NCBI GenBank assembly: GCA_964017185.1
Contig: OZ024879.1
Coordinates: forward strand, 42,291,883-42,355,882
Length of the DNA: 64,000 nt
Source of the DNA: Rugalucina vietnamica
Taxonomy: Eukaryota; Mollusca; Bivalvia; Lucinida; Lucinidae
Direction: 5' to 3'
This document shows, one piece after another, positions 32,290-42,490 of this stretch (the stretch's first letter is position 1; each line of letters begins with the position of its first letter). Position numbers and translations under genes: made by a program. Below the pieces are notes generated by a model. It ran no database searches and was not told where the DNA came from. It was given only the letters and a program-made list of their open reading frames with translations.

Positions 32290-33416
32290 ATGGATTTTGC
32301 CAGACAACTTGAAGAGGAAATGATTCGCCTAGGGTAAGCTGACCTTTTGAAATTGTGTAATGGTGGTGCTTCTATAGAAATGCAGTGAGTCGTGTCATGA
32401 GAAAACCGGATTTTCGTATTTGTGAAAACAAAGCCGCAGATCAGCTGTGCAGTTACTGGGTGCCTTTGCTTTCGCTACACAGATAGTGCAATGCCTCTTC
32501 TTCTTAAATATGAAATTTCAAGCCTCTAGCCGCCTTCTTTGACTGCACAGACCAGTTTATGTTTGACCTGGTCGGAAATCCAGAAGCCCTTTTAACGGTA
32601 GCGGCTCCAGTAATATTTATGTAAACGAAACTAATAGACACAATCACTAAACAAAAACCCAAACCAGAATGTTACCTGTACTCCTAGAACTCTTGTTTAT
32701 TCCTGTGGTTTTAGCAAGAAGTAGCATAACCTTTTCACAGACCATTCTATTGTCTGGAATGATACATAAAATATGAAATGTGGTCAGCAATTTATGTGGT
32801 CAATGAAAACATTTGAGCCGCCTCGTGGGAAAACCAACAATTTGCATATGCGAAAACAAAGGCGCAGATCAGCTTTGCGGTAACCGTACAGTACAATTCC
32901 TCTTCTACTAAATCCGAAATTTCAAGCTCCTAGCTCCGTTCTGTGCTTTTACAGCCCGGTTTGTGTCGGACCTGTTCGGAAACCACATTGTTGGTTTTCT
33001 CACGAGGCGGCTTATTTGTTGTTTTATCATGACTATTTGTGGTTCAGAGACATGGTATAGGACCAGAAGGAGTGCAATACAGCTATCCTGAACTTATACT
33101 AAAGTTTATTCGTTCTCTGTGTCCCAAAGATATAAAGGCGAGATTAGAGAGGTATGTAGAATGTTGCATTTTAGAAAATAAATACAAAATCATCATTTAT
33201 TTTATTATTGTATATGATTTATCTACTTCCAAAATTCATATAATACATATGATATAACAATATAAACTGACTGATGACCACCCATTGAAACCAGAATGAC
33301 TGTTTGTAGTAAAACATGATTTCCTGTCTCTCTTTTTCAGGATGCTTACAGTGTTACCCTCGAAGAATTTTGCAGAGCCATGTCTTTATAATTCACAGTG
33401 TTCTCCTGTCACCTGA
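32290..33416 (+). CDS. three-exon gene for a 73-residue protein of unknown family
   Basis: Exons: 32290-32333 (ATG; donor AGG|GTAAGC), 33050-33151 (acceptor TTCAGAG; donor GAGAG|GTATGT) and 33341-33416 (acceptor CTCTTTTTCAG, stop TGA). Phases agree at both junctions, and AATAAA follows at 33442-33447. The protein begins M-D-F-A-R-Q-L-E-E-E-M-I-R-L-G. It continues G-P-E-G-V-Q-Y-S-Y-P-E-L-I-L-K-F-I-R-S-L, then P-K-D-I-K-A-R-L-E-R-M-L-T-V-L-P, and ends with a two-cysteine tail. It is mostly predicted helix, with no signal peptide or membrane segment, so it is probably cytosolic or nuclear. The second junction uses the downstream AG of a CAGAG pair; using the first AG would give an early stop. 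Two family C elements sit in intron 1. I do not recognise the family; further 5' exons cannot be excluded. Confidence 0.65.
32388..32600. repeat. family C MITE-like element in intron 1
   Basis: It begins GAGTCGTGTCATGAGAAAAC, contains GCCGCAGATCAGCTGTGCAG and GAAATTTCAAGCCTCTAGCC, and ends with GTTTGACCTGGTCGGAAATC. Confidence 0.75.
32813..33015. repeat. family C MITE-like element with clear inverted ends
   Basis: GAGCCGCCTCGTGGGAAAAC (CAACAAT) on the left is the near-perfect inverse of (ATTGTTG) GTTTTCTCACGAGGCGGCTT on the right, giving terminal inverted repeats of about 27 bp around a 200-bp element. The interior has the GCGCAGATCAGCTTTGCGGT and TAAATCCGAAATTTCAAGC blocks. This is the best-preserved copy. 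Confidence 0.85.
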
Positions 33417-33449
33417 AACTATTTTGTCCATACTGATAAACAATAAAAA

Positions 33450-34075
33450 TGCCAATTGATCATGATAGTTCATTGTTGTTGTTTTCTCGGTGGTCTAGCT
33501 AAAGAGTATTTGTTTGTTGCATGGCTGTGTCAAGATATCTATAAAGAATATGGAAGTGACTATTGACCGGTGCACCAAATAAACATTGTTTTCCCGATTA
33601 CTGAATTATTGATTTTGCTAGATTTTCAACATCAGGCATAATCATCCCATCCAGTTTTGCCATCTGAATGACAGATGTCTAAAAATGGAGACTCAAAATC
33701 AAACCTTGACCGGAAAGAACAAAAAACATATTTCCAGCTATGAAATAAGCTGTTTTTATCCAAACTACATGTGTAGAGTGCTGAAAATCTAGAATAGTAT
33801 AATTTGGTTTTGACCACAGATCTATTTGAGATGCACAAGTCCAATAAGAAGCATGTGTAAGTTATGGTACAGGTATCTACTGCAACATATTAATATATGC
33901 AAACAAGTTATTTGGTAATTAGCAAGACATTTTCACATGTCATGAACATTTGCTGCGAGCATAGCCTTTGCGAGGTTGTCCACATCTTTTACATTTTGGC
34001 ACTGCCTTTGGTTGCTTTGTGATTGTTGAAGATGAAAGTGTCCCGATTTATATGTAGGTCCTTCTTTATGCCTAA
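33450..34075. other. intergenic, nothing recognised
   Basis: Downstream of the polyadenylation signal. A 70-codon minus frame (33632-33844) has no support. Confidence 0.3.
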
Positions 34076-34080
34076 AAGCA

Positions 34081-35950
34081 TCAGTTTTTGTGTTTCTGTC
34101 TCTTTTCCTTTCTCATCTGTTTGTTGCTCGCTTTCACTTTGACTTCGGCACAGTAAATGCGATCCTTATCCATCTTATAGTATTGTCTTTCCATATTTTC
34201 TGTGTACTTGATTCCACAAGCATCAAACATAGATTCACTCATTTTTGTAGTTCCCTCATTGAATTTCAAAATACTTATTCTAATGCCCACTTCGACTTCG
34301 TTTGACGAATGGTATTGGTCCGTGGGAACAAAACGCCATACTGCATGATGAAGACTTTCATTTTGGTTTTGTGTAAGACAGTTGACACATCCCTGTAGCA
34401 GCTTCTTGTTGGAGAGAAACTCGAACACGGGTTTTATCTGCTCTACCACTGCAAGTGGTAGTGGGTTTGAAACTGGTGTGTATGTGGTTTCACCGGTTAT
34501 GACGTCGGATTGCCATTTGCACCAACTGTCCTTTACTTTAGGACAATAACTGTGATCTGCTTTCTCAGAATAATGATACAAGATAGCCAATGTGGCATCT
34601 GACATCTTGTCAGCATCGCCCTTGTTGTTACGAATGGCCTGGCCATACCAGACTTGAAAGGAATCTACCATTGCAAGCGTCAACCTTCCTGGCCCTGAAA
34701 GGGGTTTTCCATCTGACAGTTTCTGACCTGCAATAAAATAAACTACACCTAACAAAGCATCAAAAAATCCATGTAAACAAAGCATCATACATGGGGCAGT
34801 TGGCAAACGAAGTATAGCAAGAATTTCAATTTCAATTCAAACCATATCCAAAGCTGCGATGATAAGTACGGCGCACTCTGAGTTTATAAAATCATGGATA
34901 TGGCTTTAGGAATTGTTTAGTTGATATAGACCGTGATGTTTTCGCATAATTTGCTAGGAGATTTCTAAGGTAGACATACACCATGTTGCTTATTACATGT
35001 ATGAATATAACTGCATGTTCAGTTTAACGCAAACGATTAGACTTTTTTGTGTGTAAATTTGACAGTTGTATGGAATTTGCTACATTGTATTCTTTATCAT
35101 TTTTCGGATAAACCAGCACAGATCGGAATAAGCTTAGACCCTCAGTAAAATATCTTAGAAATATATTTACCTTTCATCTTGTTTATGAGATTCCTAAGTC
35201 TGGTGCCCATTCGTTTTTGAATGTGGCCAATACATTCTTCTTTCTGTACTTGAAATTCCGGTCCATATGGCTTCTCTTTTAGTATCCTGTTGTAAGCCTT
35301 GCTGTCACCATCGCCAATAAATGGGTTGTACCGTAGTTTTTGTTTTTCAATTGATCTCTGGATAATACTGATGCGCCCTCCGTTTCCATATTTTGAGAAC
35401 TGCCCTCATAATTTAATTTACATTTTGGTTCATGGTCAACAAACCATTCCAGATACTCTTGTGAAGTTTTGTCCTCCCACGTTTCACACTCTGGACAAAC
35501 AGAACACATATAATGGAAATCAAGGACTTCTCCAGTGTCCACTGAAATGACAGACACAAACCCATGCCTTGAGGACGTTCCTCTGTTTAACCATGTTCCA
35601 TCAATTGTCACCCACATTCAATCACTTCTTCATTCTGTTCTTCAGTTTCGATCTTATATTCTCTGACCTTTTCAGCGGCATTAGAAAGCTTCAGGTCAGA
35701 AACTGGTTTGGTCAGACTTTCTATTTTCTTTATTTGCGCACTATACGATTTCTTGCTGACAGGGGCTGATAGGTCCAATGAAGCACGAAGTTTTGCAGCA
35801 GCCTCTCTACCTTTTCCTAATGTACGCATACCTAGAAGAAGTGCTCTGTTAATTTCTGGTGTCTTGCTATCTCCGCATAGTTTTGAAGTATACATTTCTC
35901 CCTTCATTGAACAGTCTGCATTGTCACATTCCCAAGTGAGATAATTGATC
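34081..35950 (-). pseudogene. Mutator-like (MULE) transposase, one intron, two frameshifts
   Basis: The minus strand encodes a transposase of the metazoan Mutator-like family, which cuts and pastes DNA using a DDE-type active site. In order: I-N-Y-L-T-W-E-C-D-N-A-D-C; P-E-I-N-R-A-L-L-L-G-M-R-T-L-G-K-G; T-I-D-G-T-W-L-N-R-G (first catalytic Asp); a C-x2-C and E-G-S-S-x-x-M-E segment; G-D-G-D-S-K-A-Y; K-E-E-C-I-G-H-I-Q-K-R-M-G-T; S-D-G-K-P-L-S-G-P-G-R-L-T; then T-Q-N-Q-N-E-S-L; and a lysine-rich tail. An intron (34728-35170, AAAG|GTAAAT to TATTGCAG) splits K-M-K-G from Q-K-L-S-D-G-K in frame. One-base frame changes lie near 35612 (before T-I-D-G-T-W) and near 35330 (before G-D-G-D-S-K-A). Terminal inverted repeats were not found. 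Otherwise well preserved, so decay is recent. Confidence 0.8.
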
Positions 35951-35959
35951 GGCTAATTG

Positions 35960-36560
35960 TAGTCATATGTGCATTGTGCAGCCAAAAACATTGGCTGTGC
36001 TTTCTCAACTACACTTTACACAGGCTTTAACAATTATATTTTATTTTAGTGGTGTTATGAGAAAACATGATTTAGAAAGTTAGACATACCGGGGTAAGCA
36101 GTTGTAGATCAGGTATGCAACAATGAATGTTTATTGTTTTCAAAAAATGATTCGGAATAAATCTTGACTCTTATGTGTGGCTGTTTATCCTTTTGTCAAA
36201 CACAAAAGCGAATGAAAAAAAATTTCTTGTGATACAAAGAATTTCTTGTGACATGTCCCATGCGCAGTAAACCAGCATCCATTCTAATAAATAGCATGGA
36301 GAGGGTCTAATGAGTTTTACTGACCATGGATAATTTTATTGGCACTGATAGTCATGCTCTGAATTGAAAGCAAAACTAAAGAAGCTCTTTACAGTTATTT
36401 TTTCTTATTTTTCAGTTTCTAAGCTTATGACTTATTGTTGTAATTTGAGCCTTTGGTATTATGTAGGCAGCAAAATAAATTGTTTGGTGAGAGTGATTTT
36501 GTTAAATGAGCAAAATTTCACCAATTTTGGTATACTGTACCCTTAATCTAGAACACCCAT
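35960..36560. other. non-coding, nothing recognised
   Basis: It includes a possible family C half (GGTGTTATGAGAAAACATGATTTAG near 36050) and otherwise AT-rich sequence. Confidence 0.3.
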
Positions 36561-36570
36561 TTGTTTTCAG

Positions 36571-36813
36571 CATCACAGGTAGAGTGGGGCATACCAGCGA
36601 CCGCTGTGCTAGGATCACTGTGCGTGATTCTAGCGGTGACATTAGTTTGGGTGGTAAAAAACAAAAAACTGCCCTTGTTAAAGCTAAGAACCTCGCCAAG
36701 ACCGCTCAGACGCTCTGAGAATATTCTTTGCTCGAGGGAGGCCGTTAGATATTCTATTCCGACTACTGGCGATGTTACATTACAAGTGATTGAAATATTA
36801 CAGGAGTGGTTAT
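36571..36813 (+). CDS. candidate exon with a transmembrane segment
   Basis: It follows a TTTGTTTTCAG acceptor and is open for 80 codons to a TAA. In phase 1 it reads A-S-Q-V-E-W-G-I-P-A-T-A-V-L, then G-S-L-C-V-I-L-A-V-T-L-V-W-V-V-K-N-K-K. This is a 20-residue hydrophobic span with a basic stop-transfer, then an Arg/Ser-rich cytoplasmic-like tail. Phase and topology fit the exons at 30299 and 30913, which would give a small type I membrane protein with signal peptide, glycosylated stalk, membrane span and tail. The protein is unrecognised. The distance and intervening gene make the linkage uncertain. Confidence 0.4.
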
Positions 36814-37030
36814 AATACTGACGATGACGGTGATAGTGATGAGAGGACGTAGAGAGAATAGAGGAGGGGCTCGGGGGGCAGTGCCATTAGCCCAGCCTGT
36901 AGACCCACAACAGGTACCAGTTGTCGCAGCGCCTGTACAACCACAACCAGCACCAGTTGTTGCAGCGGCGGCGCTGAGGAGAAGTGGCCGTGTCCGTCGA
37001 GCCCCGAGGAGATATGGTTGGGAGGTGTAA
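36806..37030 (+). CDS. unassigned ORF, Pro/Ala/Arg-rich
   Basis: A frame of about 74 codons in a different phase from the preceding exon: a hydrophobic start, a P-V-V-A-A-P-V-Q-P-Q-P-A repeat and a basic end, L-R-R-S-G-R-V-R-R-A-P-R-R-Y-G-W. The last motif resembles C-termini of many LTR-element polyproteins (R-R-S-x-R-x-R-R-P-P-x-R-Y). It could be a remnant of one or an alternative last exon of the membrane-protein gene. Confidence 0.3.
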   Translation: MVIILTMTVIVMRGRRENRGGARGAVPLAQPVDPQQVPVVAAPVQPQPAPVVAAAALRRSGRVRRAPRRYGWEV

Positions 37031-37186
37031 ATAGACAGTAGAGAAATGAAAAGCAAGAATATTTTTGGGACGCAAAAAATGACAGGAACTTTTATGTACA
37101 TAGCGGTATTGGAAATTCAGGAGGACTCTAGCGGAAAATTTATGTAAATAGATGAAATGTTTAACAACTCTTGGAACTTTGCCGTC

Positions 37187-37365
37187 TTATGAGAAAACAG
37201 CGTTGTTTTCGACCGGGCCCGAGACACATCGGTCTCTAGAGCTGTGGAGCTAGAGGCTTGCAATTTCGGATTTAGAAAGTAGATGAATTGTAATATCTGA
37301 GTAACCTCCGTGCCTTTGTTTTAGCATATGCAATGAGCTGATTTTCCCATTAGACGGCTCATATA
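37187..37365. repeat. family C MITE-like element
   Basis: It has inverted ends TTATGAGAAAACAGCG and TGATTTTCCCATTAGACGGCTCAT and internal GAGGCTTGCAATTTCGGATT and CCGTGCCTTTGTTTTAGCAT (inverse orientation of the 32813 copy). Confidence 0.7.
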
Positions 37366-39418
37366 TTGAAGATTACGGGTGCTGCTCACTCTCACGGAAA
37401 ACAACATGTAATCGTTTCTATTTCAAACCAAAATTCTCGGTCCTCTGTCTCTCAGTTTAATATTTATTTGTTTCATTTAATTAAAGTCTGGACATTAACC
37501 ATACCAATGTAAAACTATATCATATCTACATAGGAGTAATAAACCTTATTATAAAATAAAGCAGTATATTACAAATCGTGTTTACGATTCAGTCTCGGCA
37601 TTAAGAATAATACTATTCAGACATTTTGTATTCTTGCAATGAAAAACTGAGAAAATGATACTGCATGCGTCTATCTTTACTTTAGATTAATGTAATGAGA
37701 CATTATTCCTTCCGTGAGGGTGACAAGCCCGGGTTATATGGTATGCAGCAAAGATTTTGGTTGGTTAGAAAAGTTAAACAGATTCCGATGTATGCTCGTA
37801 GTTATTAATTCTTTATACTCGAAACAGACCAGTAGGCTCGACAAAACTAAAGGTTTCATCTCTCGTGCTGTTTAAAATTTCTGTACAGTCTTGTATTGGT
37901 CTGGAAATTGTTGGACTGTGAAAGATAAATAAAAAAGGCATTTGATGCTACTTACAAAAGAACAACAAACAAACATACATCGAGTTGATAATTGAGCAAA
38001 TAAGCAAAACTTTGGATTAATTGCTGGTTTCTAGTCTGAAAATAGGGTTCGTATTAATGCAATAGTAGATTTTTAATGCAATAATAGAAATGTGTATGCT
38101 GGAAACCAACAAATAATGCAAAGAGAATCAAAAACAGTACTCACGTGAATATCCACAAAGTCCGACTTCCGAAGAATGATCTGAACGAGAATGAAGATAA
38201 GTATACCTTCCTTCCTTCCGTAGAAATAAGCTATTATGGAGGAAGAGCGATCTCGGTGAGGGGTTTTATTGCGATAATCATAATCCCAAGAAACCTGTTT
38301 GGGATCGACGAATCAGATTCAGCCAAAAATGATTCTAGCTCTAGAGGGCTGAGTTTCTAGGGGTAAGAGCGACAGCAAAAAACGAGCTAAAATTACACGT
38401 CTTAGGCTTAATGACTTCTTTGTTGGAAGCCGCTATCGGCTTTAGCATTGGGGATTATCCACACCGAAGAGGATGATAATGCACGACAGAGTTAGGAGTA
38501 TGACTTTAGTTGATTAAGTTTCTACTATCATGTTGACCCTAAAATATTAGTAGATTGCTGTTCCTTGTCCGGCGTGATAGACCACTGGGCTATTCATTAC
38601 ACTACCAGTGCTTATCGATATGGCATTATCATTCTTTAACGCCTCTAAATCGTATAACCAGGATCGCTGTTTATGATTCTCGTTTTACAAACAAATCCGA
38701 TGATAATAATGCCTGTACAAGGCGAACAATCTGTATAATCCTAGGCGTTTGTAGATTTTGATATATAGCAATTGTCAGCTTTATCGATAACGCGCAGGTT
38801 TTAAAAGATAGCCTCCTGACAAGAGACACATAGCGTGTCCCCACCGACTAACTTCAAAGCCCCTTTGTCTTGGAGAAAAGCATTGCACAGAGATTAGATC
38901 GCAGGTTCGAGTCCCACAAGTTTCAACGGGTGATTGTTGGCTATGCTCACAAAGTAGGTATAGAGTGCGAGGCTTCGAGCACGGTGTTGGAAGCCTGGGT
39001 GTTTTCATGACCAGTTGCGGTTTAAAGTCTGAGCGATCTCATGAGGTCTATTTGCGATCAGCGATCTTCGATCTCAGGAGCTCTGTTGGGATCGATCTTA
39101 AGAGGTGTTGTAAGATCGATCTTAAAGAGGTAGATCTTAAGAGCGGGCTTATAATTGACATTAATATACTACTTATGTAAATTGTTTTATGTATATCATT
39201 GTGAGTCCGTATGACATGCTTATCAGATCGATGTATGAATATGGTGTTTTATATGGACCCAAACATCCCAATTAGGCGGAAGTCCCTAAACAAATTAAAC
39301 TTGCTTCAACTTTTACTTCAGCCGAAGACTTACACGGTTGATAACTACGCTGCCTTCTTTAATTGCACGCCGGTGGGTCGGGCGTCAGACTCTATGATGG
39401 CCCCGACTTAAAGCTATT
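37366..39418. other. non-coding; minor GATC-rich repeat and an isolated B-box
   Basis: At 39085-39135 GATCGATCTTAAGAGGT-like units recur three times. At 38903-38915 GGTTCGAGTCCC is a tRNA-type B-box without a convincing A-box or cloverleaf. No gene is supported. Confidence 0.4.
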
Positions 39419-40035
39419 CATTTTAGTTGGTTGGGGCCGGAGCTTCTTGTCTGTTGCTTGGCCCACCGGGGTCCAACTGATGTTTTTCTTTAGCTCCGGA
39501 GTTAGTAAGTAATTTGGCGCCAAGGGATCTCCATCGTCGGGCAGCTTACTGAATCTGTGAGTCCTGGTTTTTGATTCATCAGGATGTTTATCATGATTTA
39601 TTTGTATGTTCTTGATGATTCATTTACTAGTTAGAGATTCACCACGAGGACCGAAGAACTAACTAAATGTTTTGAACCACTGCAAAAGCTGAGGGTGAGG
39701 TTACGGCCGTGTAAAATCGATTTAAACCCGCCAGTAACTTTGTGTTACTGATCGTTCCAAGTCGATACTTCTGTGGTGGTTCTTTTTGTTTTATGTCTTG
39801 GTGTTTAAAATATTTTTGTGCTGTTGGCGCCTTATGTATGTTTGCATATTTTTAGTTAAGTTAAGGTAACTGAGTGGCCACCTATTGGGAAAATAGCTGC
39901 TCATTCGGCTTACGAAATGTTTTCATGGTATAAGTACCTGATTGTTAGTTTGGTTTTTTCCCACCTTGGTTTTTGGAGTAGGAGTCTTTTTCTGATTGCG
40001 CCTTTTCCTGATCTTTGCCTACTTGTACTTTTTTA
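39419..40035 (+). repeat. family A element, full-length copy
   Basis: It starts TTTTAGTTGGTTGGGGCCGG and ends CTACTTGTACTTTTTT. About 615 bp, matching 59392-60004 throughout. A TTCCCACCTTGG...GGAGTAGGAG imperfect hairpin lies near the 3' end. No coding frame is conserved between copies. Confidence 0.9.
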
Positions 40036-40580
40036 CAAGTCAAACTTAATTTTGGATATTCCGCCCTCGTATTTTCGACAGACCTTTTGCGTTTGAATTT
40101 CTCTTAGATCCTTGTCTGATCAATTTTCATAAGTGGTCTCTTTTTTGCGCAAAGATTTTTTCTCAGAACTTGGCAAATTACATATTTCCCCTTTTCAACC
40201 TAAAAAGCAAAACATTAAAAAATGGCTACATAATACTTTCCACAATCAGAAAGCGAGAAACATAAAATTTAAATTCATTTACTTAAATACTTTATCCTAA
40301 TGCTTAACCTATCTTAATGACAGTTTGACAGTTTTCAGGTGAGCGATTGTAACCCAGATAGATTCGTGTAAAAAGCTAGCGTACTCACATGAAGCACGAT
40401 ATATGCTATAGTATCGCCGTTTCTACCGTTATCAGATTGAAGGAACACTGTGACAAGTTGTCTGTCTCTAGATTATACAGCCATATGCACTCGTCGACAT
40501 TCTAGACAGGATAGTAAGTTGGTCTAGGAAGTTTAGGCCTACAACAAATCTATTAGCCATAAACTCAGTTTTGTAGCAGT
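40036..40580. other. non-coding, nothing recognised
   Basis: AT-rich spacer between the family A copy and the large inverted-repeat element. Confidence 0.4.
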
Positions 40581-40656
40581 TATTGGTAGCTTACCCAAAA
40601 CGGGACATTCCAGTCAGCGTAGCCAGTAGGCTAATGGCCAGTAGGGCAAACCCTCC

Positions 40657-41180
40657 CCCCCCCAGGGGGAATTTTCTGCACTATGATTTTCTGAAAGTAT
40701 AGCGAAAAAGCTATCAAATCATGTTTTCTGCCGTCTGGAAGTGGAAGCGTTTGCATTTTACGCTATGTTTTATTATATGACCTGATGCCATCTTTTGTAT
40801 AGAAATAATGGGGGTAGGCGTAGAAAATCGATCATACCTCTGCTGTTACTAATCCTAGGCCATTGAACTTGGTCTTTTTTTAAAGCTTAGACATAGCCCT
40901 TTCATTCTATGATAAGTAATGCAAAATATCTACTTTGCATATTCATGAACATTAATGAAAACATGAAAATGGTAGAAAATCATTAAAAACCCATAAATTA
41001 ACATATTTTAGGCCTAAACTATAGTTTTGACACATTTATATTGCACCATTTAGACATATTTCATAAATTTATTGTTGTCATGAGCCTATGTGAAAATTAT
41101 CTCATTTGTATATTCATGAATACTAATTAAAAAGTAAAAAATCCTGGAAAAATAGGGTGTATACATATAGTATCATTTGT
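40657..41180 (+). repeat. left long inverted arm
   Basis: Inverse of 49250-49790. It starts at a C-rich tract and contains repeated ATTCATGAA(C/T)A(C/T)TAAT motifs. Confidence 0.75.
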
Positions 41181-41419
41181 ACCTGGGCTGTTGATAAACA
41201 TGGAACACTAATGTGGAATCAAATGAATGCTATGGCCATGTTCTATCACCCTTATACATATAATGCATGTATTTAAGGATATAAGGCTCATCTATTTTTT
41301 TTTTCATGAATATTAATGAAAACTAGAAATCGCAGAGAAATAATGAAAAAATGAACTGGTATACCTACAGAATGACTTGTATCTGATTATTTCTGTTATT
41401 TTCATATTTTTTGTGTATA

Positions 41420-42272
41420 GAATATGATCCTATCAATCAATTGATACCAATTTCAGTTCTCTAGAGCTTTTGGTTGCTGAGATACTGTCAATTCCCTTGG
41501 TATATTCCCTTCATTTGTCTATGTTTTTCTCTTATATCTAAAGTTTTCTTAAATTTTGGCCACAAGATAGTCAACTTTTTCCTATATCTTATTATATGAT
41601 TATCAATTATTGTCATATCTATTATTTGATAACAATTTCAGCTCTCTAGGTTTTTTTGCTGTTGAGATATAAACGTTTCCGTTGGTATACCCCCTCTATT
41701 TTTCTGTGATTTTTATCTAATTTTTAAAGTTCTTGTCAATATTTGAACAATAAGAAAGTCTAATTATTCATTAATCATATTATGTGATTATAAAACATTA
41801 TCATAGCAATCATTTGATACCAATTTCAGCTCTCTAGAGCTTTTGGTTGCTGAGTTATTAACCTTTTCATTGGTATACCCCCTCCATTTTTCTGTGATTT
41901 TTCCCTTTAATTTAAAGTTTTATCAATATTCGAAAAACAAGAAAGTCAGAATGTTTGTGTGTCTTACCACATTGTTACAGAACATAATCCTGGCAATGAT
42001 TTGATACCATTTTCAGCTCTCTAGAGCTCTTGGTCACCGAGATATTAGCAATTTTACTGGTATACCTCCTTCCTTTGACAGTGATTTTTCTGCTATAACT
42101 TATGTTTTCTTAAATATTTGAGCAACAAGAAAGTAAGCTTGTTTATATATTTTATTACATGATTGTAGAATATTGTCATAGCAATCATTTGATACCAATT
42201 TCAGCTCTCTAGAACATTGGGTTGCAGTGATATAAACGTTTACATTGGTATACCCCCTCCGTTTTTCTTTGA
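41420..42272 (+). repeat. satellite array, left part (188-bp units)
   Basis: The landmark TTGATACCAATTTCAGCTCT recurs at 41441, 41626, 41814, 42001 and 42189, a 185-188 bp period. Two unit types are seen: ATATAAACGTTT(C/A)CNTTGG (type A) and ATATTAGCAATTTTA(C/T)TGG (type B). The array continues after the LINE. Confidence 0.9.
42261..42272. repeat. LINE target-site duplication, left copy
   Basis: GTTTTTCTTTGA, repeated exactly at 47818-47829. Confidence 0.95.
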
Positions 42273-42490
42273 TTGATTGATTGATTGATTGATGTTTAAC
42301 GACGCGTCAACCCTAATGGGTCATTAGCGTCTAACAATTGTAAAATGCATAATTTAGTTCAGAGAAAAAGCAAAAAATATGGTAATAATTATCAAAGTTA
42401 TAAATAATTATTCCGCTAGATGAAAGGTACAGTGATTAAAATGAAATGATAGAAATGGAGAAAGGTATAAATATGATTTAAGTTAAAAAT
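42273..42490 (-). other. LINE 3' UTR and tetranucleotide tail
   Basis: On the minus strand the end reads TTGTTAGACGCTAATGACCC, ATTAGGGTTGACGCGTCGTT, AAACATCAATCAATCAATCA. GACGC...GCGTC and TAATG...CATTA can pair, a likely hairpin for recognition by the element's own RT. The same 65 bases are the inserted piece at 29526-29598. Confidence 0.85.

Noticed and set aside
38903-38915. tRNA gene suggested by GGTTCGAGTCCC
   Set aside because: No A-box at the right distance and no cloverleaf could be drawn by eye.
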